A DNA stretch of 64,000 bases from Nymphaea colorata (GCF_008831285.2 NC_045142.1:6209501-6273500), one strand, 5' to 3'. Shown: positions 1 through 10,672, counted from the first letter of the stretch. The notes: generated from the sequence alone by a model not told the origin. Numbers and translations: made by a program.

Positions 1-343
1 TTTCAATTTCATCATTATGCTTTTCGCATTAGAAAATTGGCTATTCTTTTAAAAGAAAATAGTGCTGCTTCCATTGGAGTACATCATTGCTGCAAAGACA
101 AAGAAAAAAGAAAGGATCAGCCGTCCATCTTCTCAACCTTGAAATCGATGACCTACAACGGATTCGGATTCTTTTCATGGTCCTCGAAGGACTCTTTTCT
201 GCTCAATTTTCATGAGTGTGAAAGGTCAGATAGCAGATTTTACAGCAGCTCTACCAATCTTTTAGTGGGGGTCTGAGCCAACACCCTTTCTGCCACCAGA
301 GAAGTGAAGTCAGTGGGTTTTTCTTTCACACTTTGTTTACATG
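1..343 (+). repeat. 3' flank of a left-edge copy of the array-1 duplication unit
   Basis: This stretch aligns by eye with about 16,010-16,375, which lies downstream of the small gene at 15,562. Shared landmarks are the CTTGAAATCGA block, the TCGAAGGACTCT block, the CAGCTCTACCAAT block and the final TTTACATG. The unit resumes at 892-1165 after an inserted segment. The coding part of this copy would therefore lie a few hundred bases left of position 1. Alignment is by eye, so identity is not quantified. Confidence 0.7.
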
Positions 344-891
344 TTGTTGCAAGCTCACTTGCAGAAATGACAATTCACAACCTTCTTACAGCTACTACTT
401 TCGAAGTAAAAATATAGTAATGACAAAAGAAGTGAAACAAAAACTCAACTGTAGAGGAAGACAAAAGCATTAGAGGAGTGACGGTTACTTTCTTTCACAC
501 TTCAACTAAAGACAACTAAAGACAAAATAAGTTCGTTGCTCATTTATCTGGACGAATGAAAGTATCAGGTTAAGTCTTGAACACATAACCTAGGTCTGAA
601 TAGATCCAAACATACACAAATTGAATATAAGTACAAAATGGATCTCAAAACAATATATAATCCAAAATCACAACTCAAATAGATTACGCCAATGAATGAC
701 TATATGTGCGCTATGGTTGTCCCTTCGTGTGCCTCAAGGATCTACGCAGAGGTTCCTCGTCTTGACTATGCTCTAAATTTGTAGGGTATTCTACTACTGA
801 GGTCTCATGGTTTGCACTGAAGTGGCGAAGGTGGGACGTGAAGCGTGGAACTAGAGTCGGGTACATAACGGGTCTGGTCCTACTCTGCATC
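344..891 (-). mobile_element. Inserted segment with possible Ty1/copia fragment, flanked by ACATG repeats
   Basis: About 548 bases interrupt the duplicated 3' flank. They are absent from the equivalent places at about 10,010 and 16,382. The 5-base sequence ACATG is present on both sides (339-343 and 892-896), as expected of a target-site duplication. On the minus strand, an open frame at 711-893 ends in a Pro-Leu-Arg-Arg-Ser-Leu-Arg stretch. That resembles the linker before reverse transcriptase in Ty1/copia polyproteins, but the match is short and weak. I see no LTRs, so this may be a defective retrotransposition product. Confidence 0.4.
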
Positions 892-1165
892 ACATGTACA
901 AAGGATCCCCTCTTTACTGGTTTTTTTTACTCAAGTATTAGAGAGGATCATTGTGTTAGTCTGTCAATCTTTGGTTTTCTGCTCTGCTCTTGGAGGCTGA
1001 TGATGTCAGTGTGTTCGCCAATTGGCGACTTGGGTTTCGTTAATTATGTTGTATATATGATGGATGAAAATAAATAGTTCTGCTTAGTGTAGTAATGCCT
1101 TCTCAAAGATGTGGTCTGTCAAAAAGAAATGCTGCTAAATCAATTGATGGTACCCATAAACTAAG
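892..1165 (+). repeat. Continuation of the left-edge array-1 unit
   Basis: Aligns with about 10,015-10,290 and 16,388-16,660. Shared blocks include the CTCAAGTATTAGAGAGGATC region, the GCTCTTGGAGG block, the GTTAATTATGTTGT block and the CTGCTAAATCA end. It includes a conserved AATAAA at 1069-1074. Confidence 0.7.
1069..1074 (+). terminator. Candidate poly(A) signal, left-edge copy
   Basis: AATAAA in a context (GATGGATGAAAATAAAT) that lines up with AATAAA at 10,191 and 16,564 in the other two units. Conservation of the hexamer in three diverged copies supports it as the 3' end signal. Confidence 0.5.
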
Positions 1166-1784
1166 ACGTCATGTTAGGCGATACGGTCATTTAATTGAAC
1201 AGTATGGAGGTCATACAATAGAAACATCCAATGCAAATTGGCATCTTTGATCATATTGAAGTCAGGCATAAATCTCATCCACAGGGGACAGACTTTCAAT
1301 GCACAAGACAATTTCATGGTTTTACACCATGGAGGACCACCATCGGAGTCGATGGTGGTGGTATGCAGACCTTTACTTATGGCGATGTTACAATTATTCC
1401 CCACGTATAATCAAGGGGTGAGAATCTAGAACAATCTCATCAATTTTTTGTAATGCTATTGTTATCTTTACTTTCTGTTGCAGTTGCCATTACCTTGATT
1501 ATCGCAACGTTCTTAAACTGTATCTTTGGCAATGCCGGCGTCAGCCATAGATGCGACTGCTGTGGCAGAAACTTGACGATGACTCTTTTCTTTTCAATGC
1601 GAAGACAGATAAAGTTTTGGGTACTGCTGAATGTGAATTACTAGTCCATATTATATGTCTTGATTTTAGCTAGCAAGTGCCAACCTCCAATTCGGTCTTC
1701 AATGAAGAAAAAGACATACATTGAACAAAAACACCAACACCAATTCTGAAAGGCCAACGGGGTAATAAATTTCGTCATGGATGA
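1166..1784. other. Gene-free stretch, nothing recognised
   Basis: Only short open frames on both strands, with no similarity I can place and no clear repeat termini. Confidence 0.5.
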
Positions 1785-3560
1785 CGCAGACAGAGACGGA
1801 ACCAGCAGGAAACGAGACAGAAACTCCCAACTCCCATGCAGGACGCCATCGCCGGCTGAACTGAGCAGCATGAGAGAGGCTTCGATGTGCGCGTGTAGAA
1901 TCACCATGTTGAATCATGAACATATTCAACATATGCGATATCTCTATCTAAAACAGAAGAATATAAATCAGACAAGCAACACAGAATCATTCGACACGTA
2001 TCGATATTTCTTACTGCTTATATCAATTACAGATAATAAATTTTTACCGTAATGCATAGTACTTATATTTGTTATCAATTATAAATATTTACCATATTAT
2101 AGATCATTTACATGCTGTAAGATTTTTTCTTTTTTCCAATAATAGCATGACATATAATATGGAATGTTTTTAATGGCAAAAAATACGAAAACTCTTCAAA
2201 TAAAATGTGTTGCGCCTCATCTAAGTCTTTAAGTCTTGAAACAGCTCTTAACCAAGTGATAAGGGAAAAGGGAGAGGGGCTGCCATCTCTTTCGGGCAAC
2301 TCCCCTCAACTATATCTGAAATCCTTTCACTACAAATGATTAACATCCTTTCTAAGTCCTTTCAGTGTGGCTTCAAATTGTAAAGGATGAGTTTTCTTCA
2401 TGTTTATCTTCCCTAGAACAAGTCAAGACAATTTTCCATGGAGTTGTCCACACATCAGATTCAAAGACATCGGTTTTTTGAGTCACCCAACTATATGATT
2501 AACACAGTTCAAACCAAGGGCGGAGCCAGGATTTTCTTGAGAGGTGGGCCGGCAATCCGACCTCTAGATCCGAGTAGGGCCAAACTGAATTCTAATACAA
2601 AAACTACATTACGTAATTAAAAAATATTATTTTTTTCAATGTAAAAAAAAAATCATTGGCAGGAGTGAAGGCATGGCCTAGGCGCCCCCCCCCCCTTCCC
2701 TCTGCCCCTGGTTCAAACCAACATTAGATGTTTAAAATAAATAAATGAGTTTTTTTTCACACCTAATATTAATTTATATCTTTTTTTTCCTTGTTTTTTA
2801 TTCAACCATCCGTCACCTTCAAATAAACGACCTAGATGGTTGGATGACTTGAATCGTCAAAGTCATCATTCATCCAATCGTGTATATATAAATGAACTAA
2901 ATTCATTCAATAGAATTTGCATCTCTACATCCGAGTGAGATCAAATTCTTAAACCCCACATCTCTGAGTTTCAAGCAAATTAAGTTCCCTTTTGGATGAA
3001 CACAAACTTACATAAATCAGATTTTGCATGCAAATTGAACTTTTGGCAAAACCAAGTTCGTCGAGAATATCATATTTAATCATTTGGCGGAGAAAGACAT
3101 CATTTCATTAAAAAACAAAAAAAAATCCTGTAAGCTTCCGACGGTGAGATGGGATGATGCCTCCAAAACCCGTTGATTTTTCTCGTTCAAAGATGAACTA
3201 TGCCTAATTAACTTGGATTGTTTTCACCTTTCTCCACATATTCAAACAAATACATATAAATAAAAGTGCCGGTAATCAGAAAAGGAAGTCTATTGTAACT
3301 ATGTGTTTGACTTACACCAAAAAAATCAAATATGCCCTAAAAGAACAACCAAACTTGGAAGTGAGGACATTTCTTCCCAGTGCTTGTCTTCACTTGAAGT
3401 TAAGGTTATTGTTCTCCATATGCTTCAAAACTTCTAGGATCAGCATTAATTAAACTGAAGGCAGAGGTTGGTAAGTGGTCGATCTCTATTTCAAACTCTC
3501 GTGGCATAGTCCTATGGATCAATAAAAAGAAAACATGGATATACAAGCCGAAGCATAACA
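1785..3560. repeat. Duplicated segment (partner at about 12,775-14,720)
   Basis: Blocks match in the same order at 12,775-14,720. They include the GAACCAGCAGGAAACGAGAC block at 1798, the TTCACTACAAATGATTAACA region near 2330, and a long, closely similar block from about 2830 to 3360 (CATCTCTACATCC, GTAAGCTTCCGACGG, AAAAGTGCCGGTAAT). A weaker third copy of the first block lies at about 5310-5520. No open frame is conserved across the copies, so this looks like non-coding duplicated DNA. Confidence 0.75.
2515..2710. mobile_element. hAT-type MITE with 8-bp target-site duplication
   Basis: The ends CAAGGGCGGAG and CTCTGCCCCTG form imperfect terminal inverted repeats. The 8-base sequence GTTCAAAC is repeated exactly on both sides (2507-2514 and 2711-2718). 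A 196-base element with an AT-rich core, no coding capacity and an 8-bp TSD fits a hAT-superfamily MITE. A C-run lies at about 2682-2694. The same termini occur in several other elements in this window. Confidence 0.8.
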
Positions 3561-4310
3561 CAAACATCACCCCAAAAGACTAAACACAGATATACATGTC
3601 TTTGCTACTGGTGGATTTCCCCTGGTAGAGGGCAAAAATGGAGAGGGGCTCGCTGTCAAGAAGAGGCCAGGACGCCACTTTTGGTGGAGTACCCGTATCG
3701 GTATGCTGGTACAGTGGTACCCGTAGGTAGGGCAGTACGACCCAGTACGTTTGGATCTGGTTTTGGGTCAAAACCAGATCCAAACTATATTATAACTAAA
3801 AAGTAAAAAGAAAATGACTTGATCTTTTTTTTTTTTGTTTTTTTTTACTTGCATAATTATTAACATAAGAAGCCTCATTAACCAAGATGAAACCTTGATA
3901 ATTTATTCATTAGCAGCCTTTTTTGTTGGCATTTTCATTGTTTGAAGCTTTTTATAGAAATGAAAATGAACATTTTTGTCATGACTTGCGAAAAGATTAT
4001 CTATGGATTCATTTGGTTTCTTGATTCATTTGGTTTCTTTAGTTTTTTGAATTAATTATATATAGTTTTTTGAATTAATTATATATAATAGTGGCTGTAT
4101 CCGTACTAAGATTTACGAAAACCCCGTACGCATACCATTGTGACATAGGGCTCAGATGTTCCACTCCTTGGTCAGGTTGGTCAGGTATCTGACACCCCTT
4201 GTTGACCTCCTGGCTCGCCGGGCGATGTGCTTAGAAGATTATCCGGTGCTTTTATGTGCACCTTTTCTCCGAGGGCCACTTGTGTAAACGAGTGACATGT
4301 TTATTTAGAT
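3561..4310. other. Gene-free AT-rich stretch
   Basis: Contains a stretch with repeated GTACC motifs (about 3690-3790), T-runs near 3825-3850 and a short direct duplication (TAGTTTTTTGAATTAATTATATA) at about 4040-4085. No coding signal. Confidence 0.5.
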
Positions 4311-5050
4311 TTTTGTATATTTCTCTTCCTGTGTTGCTTTGCTTTGTTATATGAAAAACAGAGTCGTTTGATCAAGCTCAACTCAAGAAAAATGTTATCA
4401 AACCATCTCTCTTTTCAGAGGCCATGATAATTTCTCGAGGAAGCAATTGGTTGTTGCAAAGGATGCTAGAAGGGCAGGTACCTTTTCGGGTGTTCTTCCT
4501 GCAGTTCTAATAGGGTTTTTTTCTTTTTGGTATTGAACAGATTTCTCTGCTTTCTTCTTCGCGTTTTTGAGAAGAAGGCCCTCCACATTTTTTTTTTTTT
4601 TCATTCTGAATCAAAAGTTCTAAAAGATTCAACAAACAGGTTTTCTGGCAAACCAGTTCGTCGGTTCATCTAGCTCTTTACGAAGACTTTGATTCCAAAA
4701 GAAGCAGTGTTTTTGTCCTCGTAAATTTTTGTGAAAATGGGTTATGTTCATATTTGTTGAGGGGAAAAATAAATGTTTTTTTTTTCTCTTGAGTAAGAGG
4801 GAGTATTTCATCTATCACCCAACAAAACAGAGCCGAAGCTTACACTCTATAGTACACGGCCTGCTTTCAGTACTTCAGTCTTTAATGATATTGTCCCTGT
4901 CACGCTTTAACCTGCGTGTCAATGACTCCCCTTTTAAAGCACATAAAGTTGACACCACAGAGATTCCAAACAAAAATTGACAGCCTAACAGCTCCCGCTC
5001 CAACTATAGCACCAATCGAATTTGGTTTTCGTCACGGTCCAGAAGGTCTC
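4311..5050. repeat. Diverged duplicate of about 7,600-8,070
   Basis: Shares in the same order the GTTATATGA block, ACTCAAGAAAA, AACCATCTCTCTTTTCA, the TAGGGTTTTT blocks, GAGAAG, and AAACCAGTTCGTCGGTTCAT near 4650 and 7945. No conserved open frame, so probably non-coding or an old element. Confidence 0.65.
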
Positions 5051-5309
5051 TTCTCGACTTAATTTTCAGACCAGTATGAATGGTCAGATGGTAGACTCTC
5101 AAGCATCTCCACCATTAACTTTATGTGGGTCCTTTTATGTGGGTCCAGAATTAACAATTTTTCTGCTATTGGAGAAGTGAAGTCAGTGGGTTGTCTTTCT
5201 TTCACACTTGTAGGATCCACATGTGGGCAATTGCCCATATTGTTCACCAAAACTCCCATTTCTGTCAAGAGAACAGTATATATTGCTGTTAAAATTAAAA
5301 ATTAAAAGG

Positions 5310-6240
5310 TTAAAATATGTTGAATCATGAGCAAAAAAAATTAAAAGATAAATAAGAAAAACAACACTGAATCATTAGAGGCGTATTAGTATTTCATGAC
5401 ACTTATGTTAGTCACAAATAATAAATTTTTACCATGAATGAATAGTACTTATGTTAATTACTAATCATACATCTTTAAGACTTTCTTTACCATAATATAG
5501 ATAATGATGAAAGCTCTTTAAATAACTCTAAACTTTTAAAAGGCATTGACATGTGTGAAACGGGCGAGCTATAATGGTATTTCAAATTTTATCAGCTTGG
5601 AAGACATTCTTCATCTAGAAGGGGAGAAAGCGTTTGTTGGACGCAGTGCCAAAGCCCTAAAAGGGACACCAACATATAAAATCGGTTCTAGAATGGCATT
5701 CTTATGTGGAAAAGAGGTTTTTAAATTATTTATTGAAATATTTTATAAGAACAAGCTCAAGTTTTGATGAAATATATATATATGATTGGATTTGGATTCT
5801 TATATTCAAACACATGCTTTTGATGCAACCCAGCAACCTAGTTAAGGGAAAGAAAATCAAACCCTAAATTTGTCGTCATTCTATTGAATCTGGTATGTTT
5901 TTTGAAACCGGAAGAAAAAATATAAAGATGGTATTAAGCGGGATGGCTTGGTTGCTAAGGAAAGAATCATTTGGCGGAATTTGAAGCACGTTTCAAATTT
6001 CAGTTGTTGTCGATCTTGAGTTGACAAATGTACTGCTCTCCATTCGGGTCTCGAAGTAATCCTAGACCCGATCTTGAGTTGACAAATGTACTGCTCTCCA
6101 TTCGGGTCTCGAAGTAATCCTAGACCCAACCATTGACTTTCCGAAGATCAACGGTAGTAAGGTAGAGTTTAATGAAGTGACGACAGTGAGGTGTTGGTAT
6201 CATGATATGAGGATTGTGAATAAGAATGACTTTTCTTCAT
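5310..6240. repeat. Diverged duplicate of about 12,890-13,720
   Basis: Shared blocks include AATAATAAATTTTTACC, GCCCTAAAAGGG, ATCGGTTCTAGAATGG, TTATGTGGAAAAGAGG and TTATATTCAAACACATGC. Differences are spread through the copy, so this is an older duplication. Confidence 0.7.
6012..6127. repeat. 58-bp tandem duplication
   Basis: Two adjacent copies, 6012-6069 and 6070-6127, identical by eye. The unit starts GATCTTGAGTTGACAAATG. A short ORF across it simply repeats the same residues. Confidence 0.9.
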
Positions 6241-6342
6241 GTTTATTTTCTCCCGAATAAGCTAATAAAATTATTCATAGGGTTGTCAATAGATCAGATT
6301 GAATCTTTTGGATGTTCACATAGTAAGGTACAAATTTGGATT

Positions 6343-6344
<2 letters not shown>

Positions 6345-6376
<32 letters not shown>
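6345..6376. repeat. (AT)n microsatellite
   Basis: About 16 AT units, in AT-rich repeat-like sequence (6,300-6,680) with recurring GGATATCCAAT-like motifs that also appear near 22.4, 41.5 and 42.3 kb. Confidence 0.95.
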
Positions 6377-6378
<2 letters not shown>

Positions 6379-7052
6379 TATGTAAATCTGAATTTTAAAT
6401 TTACAGTGGGGATCCAATCTAAATTCGACTTAAATTTGACAATCAAATCCAAACTGCATTATGCTGTATTAACATATATTAACAATATGGACTTTCAAAA
6501 AATATTGAAGTTGGATATAGGAAAATTTAACAAGAGAGAATATATTTATAACCAAATCAGGATATGATTAAATGTCATTTTTAAAACCTGGATATGCCCA
6601 ATTTCTCAATCATATGCGGAACAATGTATTTAAAGCAATTCAATTGAATATCCAATCTAAATCCGATCGACCAATGCTGTGATAATATCTATAGTTTCAA
6701 GTTACGTAAGCATGGTATCTATGTGGGAACAATTTCCCATTAGTGAGAAAAGAAAGGAGTGAAAAAATAAAGAAGTCTACGCATTTTTGCAGATGCAGAT
6801 GAGATCCATCTCGACGTCAAGGTGGGGCGGCTTTCGATTTGTTATGATGATTTAACATTACTTTTACTTGTCGCCTTCGTTTTGAAGTATGTTATTAAAA
6901 TAATAAAACATTCTAAAGGAATAAATAATATTCACCCAACCTTTCATTTCATTTAAAATAGAATCATCAAATCTACCGAATGCACAATAGTTGAAAATTA
7001 AAAAGCTGTTGCCGGAAACACCTTCACCATTGCTGATAAGTATCATAAATTA

Positions 7053-7519
7053 TTGTTGTTCCATCCACTTTGGGGCTCGAACTCCTGGTTTGGTGGATCT
7101 CAACCTACCTCCTACCAGTTTCGGTTTTAATCCTAAAAAGGCTAGAAATCAGGACAATTATCTTTTTAATGACCTTCATTTGGAAGTCTTTGAAGATCCT
7201 TCATAATTCTCAATACAGGACTAAATTTCTGGGGTGTTACAATCCATCCCCCTTAAGGCACACGCGTCCACGCGTGTGGGACCCTAGGTCCAAGTGTTGA
7301 ACAGGCTCTGATAACACTGTAACAACCCAACCCACTCCTGTGTTCGGGTCTCTGGTTCGGCGGATCTCAACCTGTCCTCCAGCAATTTTGGTTCTAGCCT
7401 CAAAGCTACGAACTAGAACAATCATCTCCTTAATGACCTCCTTTTATAAGTCTTCCTTTATAAACCCTTGAAGATCTATCACAATCTTCAATACCGGACT
7501 AAACATTTGGAGTGTTACA
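7053..7519 (-). mobile_element. TRIM: miniature LTR retrotransposon with initiator-tRNA primer site
   Basis: Two LTR-like repeats, 7053-7241 (with a decayed outer end) and 7318-7519, bracket only 76 bases. The intact LTR runs TGTAACA...TGTTACA. Read on the minus strand, one base after the first LTR comes TGTTATCAGAGCC (7316-7304). This matches 12 of 13 bases of the primer-binding site complementary to plant initiator tRNA-Met. The internal segment ends in a purine-rich tract (complement of 7242-7255) just before the second LTR. LTR, PBS, PPT, LTR with no coding space is the definition of a TRIM. No clear target-site duplication is left. Confidence 0.8.
7304..7316 (-). promoter_or_regulatory. 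Primer-binding site (initiator tRNA-Met) of the TRIM
   Basis: Minus-strand TGTTATCAGAGCC against the expected TGGTATCAGAGCC, one mismatch, directly inside the upstream LTR. It sets the element's orientation. Confidence 0.75.
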
Positions 7520-7589
7520 ATACGTGCTTCTTAAACTTTGTAAGAAATGAACATCTTGAACTTCCTAAGAAACGAGTGAAAAGAGTGTT

Positions 7590-8100
7590 GCCCTCTTGGT
7601 AGATTTTTCTTTCCGTGTTGCAGCTCTTTGTTATATGATATGACAAACACAGAGTGGTTTGAACAATCTAAACTCAAGAAAATTGTGAATTTAACCATCT
7701 CTCTTTTCATTTTCAAAGGTTATGATTCATTTATCAAGGAAGCGATTGTTGGCTGCAAGGACGCTAGATTGAACAAATTCTTTGATTCTATAGGGTTTTT
7801 CCTTCAGGTTCTATTGGGTTTTTCCTTTTTGTGATTGAACAAATTTCTCTCATTATCTTCTTTGTGTTTTTGAGAAGATTCCGATGCAACCCTGCGTGGG
7901 CAGTAGCTTTGATTCGGCCTTTCAATAAACAGGTTTTTCTGGTAAACCAGTTCGTCGGTTCATCTGGCTCTTTATGAAGGCTTTGATTCAGAAAGAAGCG
8001 GTGTTTTCCTTGTAAATTTTGAGAACAGTGGTTGTGTGCTTTCTGTTCATGTTTGGCGAGAGTGCACTGGGCGCTCAGTTCAAGTAAATGTGTTTATTGC
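7590..8100. repeat. Diverged duplicate of about 4,311-5,050
   Basis: Same block order as the partner copy (see 4,311-5,050). It is followed at 8180-8210 by a short piece of the CCCATGCAGGACG block that also occurs at 1838 and 12,816. Confidence 0.65.
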
Positions 8101-8214
8101 AACGGAATTTGACTCAGCAGTTCGGATGCCCGGGGGACTAAGATCTAAGTGGTCATGCCATAGAAACGTTCAAACGCAAACGAGACAGGAACTCCCATGC
8201 AGGACGTATGGGTG

Positions 8215-8441
8215 CACAATGAGTCGAGCTACTCGAGCTCGACTCGTTTAAGCTTGACTTGTAAGCGAGTTCGAGCTACTTTATTAGTTAAATGAGTCGA
8301 GCTCGAGTTCACGAGCCGACTCGTTTAACTAATCGAGTCGAGTCCACTCGTAAAGCTCGACTCGGCTCGTCATTAAAATACCGGTTTTAAAAAAACCGGT
8401 TCGAGCCTTAGTCGACCCTTAATCGAGCTCACGTAAAACCG
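8215..8441. repeat. CGA/TCGAG-rich palindromic repeat tract
   Basis: Dense in GAGCTCGA, ACTCGAG and CGACTCG motifs on both strands, with an ACCGGTTTTAAAAAAACCGGT inverted repeat near 8381-8402. It leads directly into the 205-bp tandem duplication. No coding potential recognised. Confidence 0.75.
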
Positions 8442-8851
8442 ATTCGAACCTTAGTCGAGCCTTAATCGAGCTCACGTATTCGAGTCTTAGTCGAGCTCAC
8501 GTATTTGAGCCTTAGTCGAGCTCATGATCGAGCTCGTGCTCAACAAAACGAGCTTATCGAGCTTAATTGAGTCCAGCTTCAGCTCGACAAGTGACTATCG
8601 AGTCTAGTTCGAGTTAGGATAGTGAAGCTGAGTCAAGCTCGTTGGAATTCGAACCTTAGTCGAGCCTTAATCGAGCTCACGTATTCGAGTCTTAGTCGAG
8701 CTCACGTATTTGAGCCTTAGTCGAGCTCATGATCGAGCTCGTGCTCAACAAAACGAGCTTATCGAGCTTAATTGAGTCCAGCTTCAGCTCGACAAGTGAC
8801 TATCGAGTCTAGTTCGAGTTAGGATAGTGAAGCCGAGTCAAGCTCGTTGGA
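8442..8851. repeat. 205-bp tandem duplication
   Basis: Two head-to-tail copies, about 8442-8646 and 8647-8851. I see a single internal mismatch (GAAGCTGAG versus GAAGCCGAG). The unit is made of TCGAGC-type motifs like the tract before it. Confidence 0.92.
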
Positions 8852-9230
8852 TGTGCCCCTGTAGAAGTTGCATTCCAAAAAGCAACCACCTGGCCTATTA
8901 ATAAAAATATAATTTCTTTTATGAGGATGACAAAAGGCAAATAGAATCTTACGTCCTTTTCTCACTTAATATTAAAAATCAGTCTATAACCCACCGAGAA
9001 ATAAACGCTTAGGCGATAATAACATGCGTTCTAAATAAAGATGAAAAAAATTAAAATTCTCAAGTCATAATTTCCTTATTTGACGGAATCATAATTACAA
9101 AATTTTGATTAAAGAGTGAGCTTATAATTGATGAATCAAAATTGTTTGTTTTGTTTGATAACACAATTCCCGTTTAAAAAAAAAAAATAATCTTAAAATT
9201 TTACAACTCGGCGTCACCAAACAACAGCTC
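8852..9230. other. Gene-free AT-rich spacer upstream of the first small gene
   Basis: No open frame of note and no recognisable repeat. Confidence 0.5.
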
Positions 9231-9272
9231 TTGGGTCTACTGAAAAGTATATCTTGTCGTAATTTTTTTGTC

Positions 9273-9279
9273 TATAAAT
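9273..9279 (+). promoter_or_regulatory. TATA box of the small gene at 9,400
   Basis: TATAAAT in TCTATAAATGGCGA, 121 bases before the chosen start codon. It is identical in context at 15,422, and in array 2 TATAAAA/T stands at 48,716, 52,792 and 56,487. It is followed by a pyrimidine-rich leader with TCTCTC runs. The ATG overlapping the TATA box is therefore unlikely to be the start. Confidence 0.75.
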
Positions 9280-9399
9280 GGCGAAGGGCGAGGCATCTTT
9301 GCTGCCTGCTACAAACCCTGTCCTTCTCTGTCTATCCCTCCTTGCGTCCTTGTTGCTCTCTCTCTCTCTCATCCATTCCCTGTTTCTTTGTTGCTCCTC

Positions 9400-9657
9400 A
9401 TGGAGTCTCTATGTAATAGAGACATGGAAGGGTGTCTGGGGCATCATCCTGTACCAAAGAGAGGCCAAATCAAGGCTCAGATCTTCCGTTCCTTGTTCAG
9501 GTCTCTCTTCGAGCTTCTTGTCGTGGCTTGGCAGGGGATATCCTCGGAGGATGTCGATCCTTCTGTTCAGGAAGCCGTTGCCCTTCTCAATTCTTGCTCA
9601 ACTGAGACCGTCTCAGACCCGTCGGGGAGCGATTCCCACATGGTCAGGGTCAGTTGA
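9400..9657 (+). CDS. Small protein with PKRGQIK core, 85 residues, unknown function
   Basis: I do not recognise a named family. The protein starts MESLCNRDMEG and carries the basic core PKRGQIKAQIFRS at about residues 19-31. A hydrophobic stretch (about 36-44) and an acidic and Ser-rich tail ending SHMVRVS follow. The same core occurs at 15,562 and 20,052 and in array 2. I chose this ATG because it follows a TATA box and leader at the right distance and matches the partner copy. A second in-frame ATG at 9424 is possible. Upstream in-frame ATGs sit on or beside the TATA box. The copy at 15,562 differs at 6 of 85 residues. No signal peptide or intron is evident. It stands as its own transcription unit with AATAAA at 10,191. 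Confidence 0.65.
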   Translation: MESLCNRDMEGCLGHHPVPKRGQIKAQIFRSLFRSLFELLVVAWQGISSEDVDPSVQEAVALLNSCSTETVSDPSGSDSHMVRVS

Positions 9658-10190
9658 CAGAAACGATTTTGGCTTCCTCTGCAAAGACTGTTTTCAGTTG
9701 AAGGGGAGAGATTTTACTGCTGATCAGTTAGAAGTTGATGGTCCTTATCTGGAAGTTTGATGAATTCCTTTTCTTGTCATGTTTCTGCTTGTGTCATGAT
9801 TCGGTTGAGTTCTTGATTATGTTCATGGACGCGAAGGACTCCTGTGTACTCAAAATTTTTGGGCGACTACACGAAGAGTCCGACAGTAGATTCTGCAACA
9901 GCTCTACCTATTTTTTTTGGTGTTAGAGCAAGCACCTTTCCTGCTATTAGAGAAGTGGAGAAGTTAGTAGGTTTTTTTTTTTTCTCTTTTACACTTGTTT
10001 ACATGTAAGAATTATCCTCTCTGTACTGCTTTTTTCTCAAGTACCAGAGAGGATCTCTGTGTTAGTCTGTTCCTTGTAAATTTTTTTGTTTTGGGGTTGG
10101 CTCTTGGAGGATGAATTATGTAACAATGCGTTCCCAAAGTCTTTTCCAAACCTGGGTCTTGTTAATTATGTTGTGTAGATCATCCATGGA

Positions 10191-10196
10191 AATAAA
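10191..10196 (+). terminator. Candidate poly(A) signal for the 9,400 gene
   Basis: AATAAA in CCATGGAAATAAATTGTTC, conserved in place at 16,564 and 1,069. It implies a 3' UTR of about 550 bases. Confidence 0.55.
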
Positions 10197-10551
10197 TTGT
10201 TCATTCTTAGTGTCATGGTATCTTGTCAAAGATGTAGTGTGATTGGAAGGAAAAAGAAAGGCTGCTAAATCAGTTGATGCCCAAACCTTATTGTATTTAT
10301 AGCAACATTAAGAATATAGGCATGGCCTTTCAGACACACACACGCAGAGGAACTGGAGCTATCACTCAAACAGTCATGGTTTGGTTCTCATAAATTACTC
10401 TTCTGCAAACCTTGTTTCCATTGTACAGACAATCTGTGGTTAAAGAGGTTCACTCTGCGCTGTTTGTTTAACCCAATTAATGGGGAAAAGAAAATCATGG
10501 GACTAAATTTTGAGATCAGAAGAACAATCATATTTGGGGGGCAGGGGATAG

Positions 10552-10672
10552 TATTAGAACGAGCAGGTAAAAGTAGAAAACTGTGAAAGAAGAAGAAAGA
10601 CCAAGAGGATTTATGTGGTTCGGCTTTAGTGCCTACATCCACTATAGTAAGGGAGGAGAATTCTTCATTCTT
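10552..10672 (-). mobile_element. Truncated copia-type LTR remnant
   Basis: The minus strand reads through GAACCACATAAATCCT and ends CTGCTCGTTCTAATA. This resembles the 3' part of plant Ty1/copia LTRs, where GAACCACGTAAATCCT-like sequence is common. The longer version is at 16,940-17,194. The rest is deleted here. A 138-residue minus-strand frame over it is a shadow, not a gene. Confidence 0.45.

Noticed and set aside
5855-5875. AAACCCTAAA-like telomere motif
   Set aside because: A single interstitial occurrence, expected by chance.
8381-8402. Short palindrome in the CGA-rich tract as a possible CRISPR or regulatory site
   Set aside because: Plant nuclear repeat DNA; the tract is tandem-duplicated TCGAGC-type sequence, not spaced repeats.
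9278-9760. 160-codon frame beginning at the TATA box of the 9,400 gene (and its sister at 15,440)
   Set aside because: Its ATG overlaps or abuts the TATA box. The frame does not encode the PKRGQIK core, which lies in another frame supported by all paralogues.
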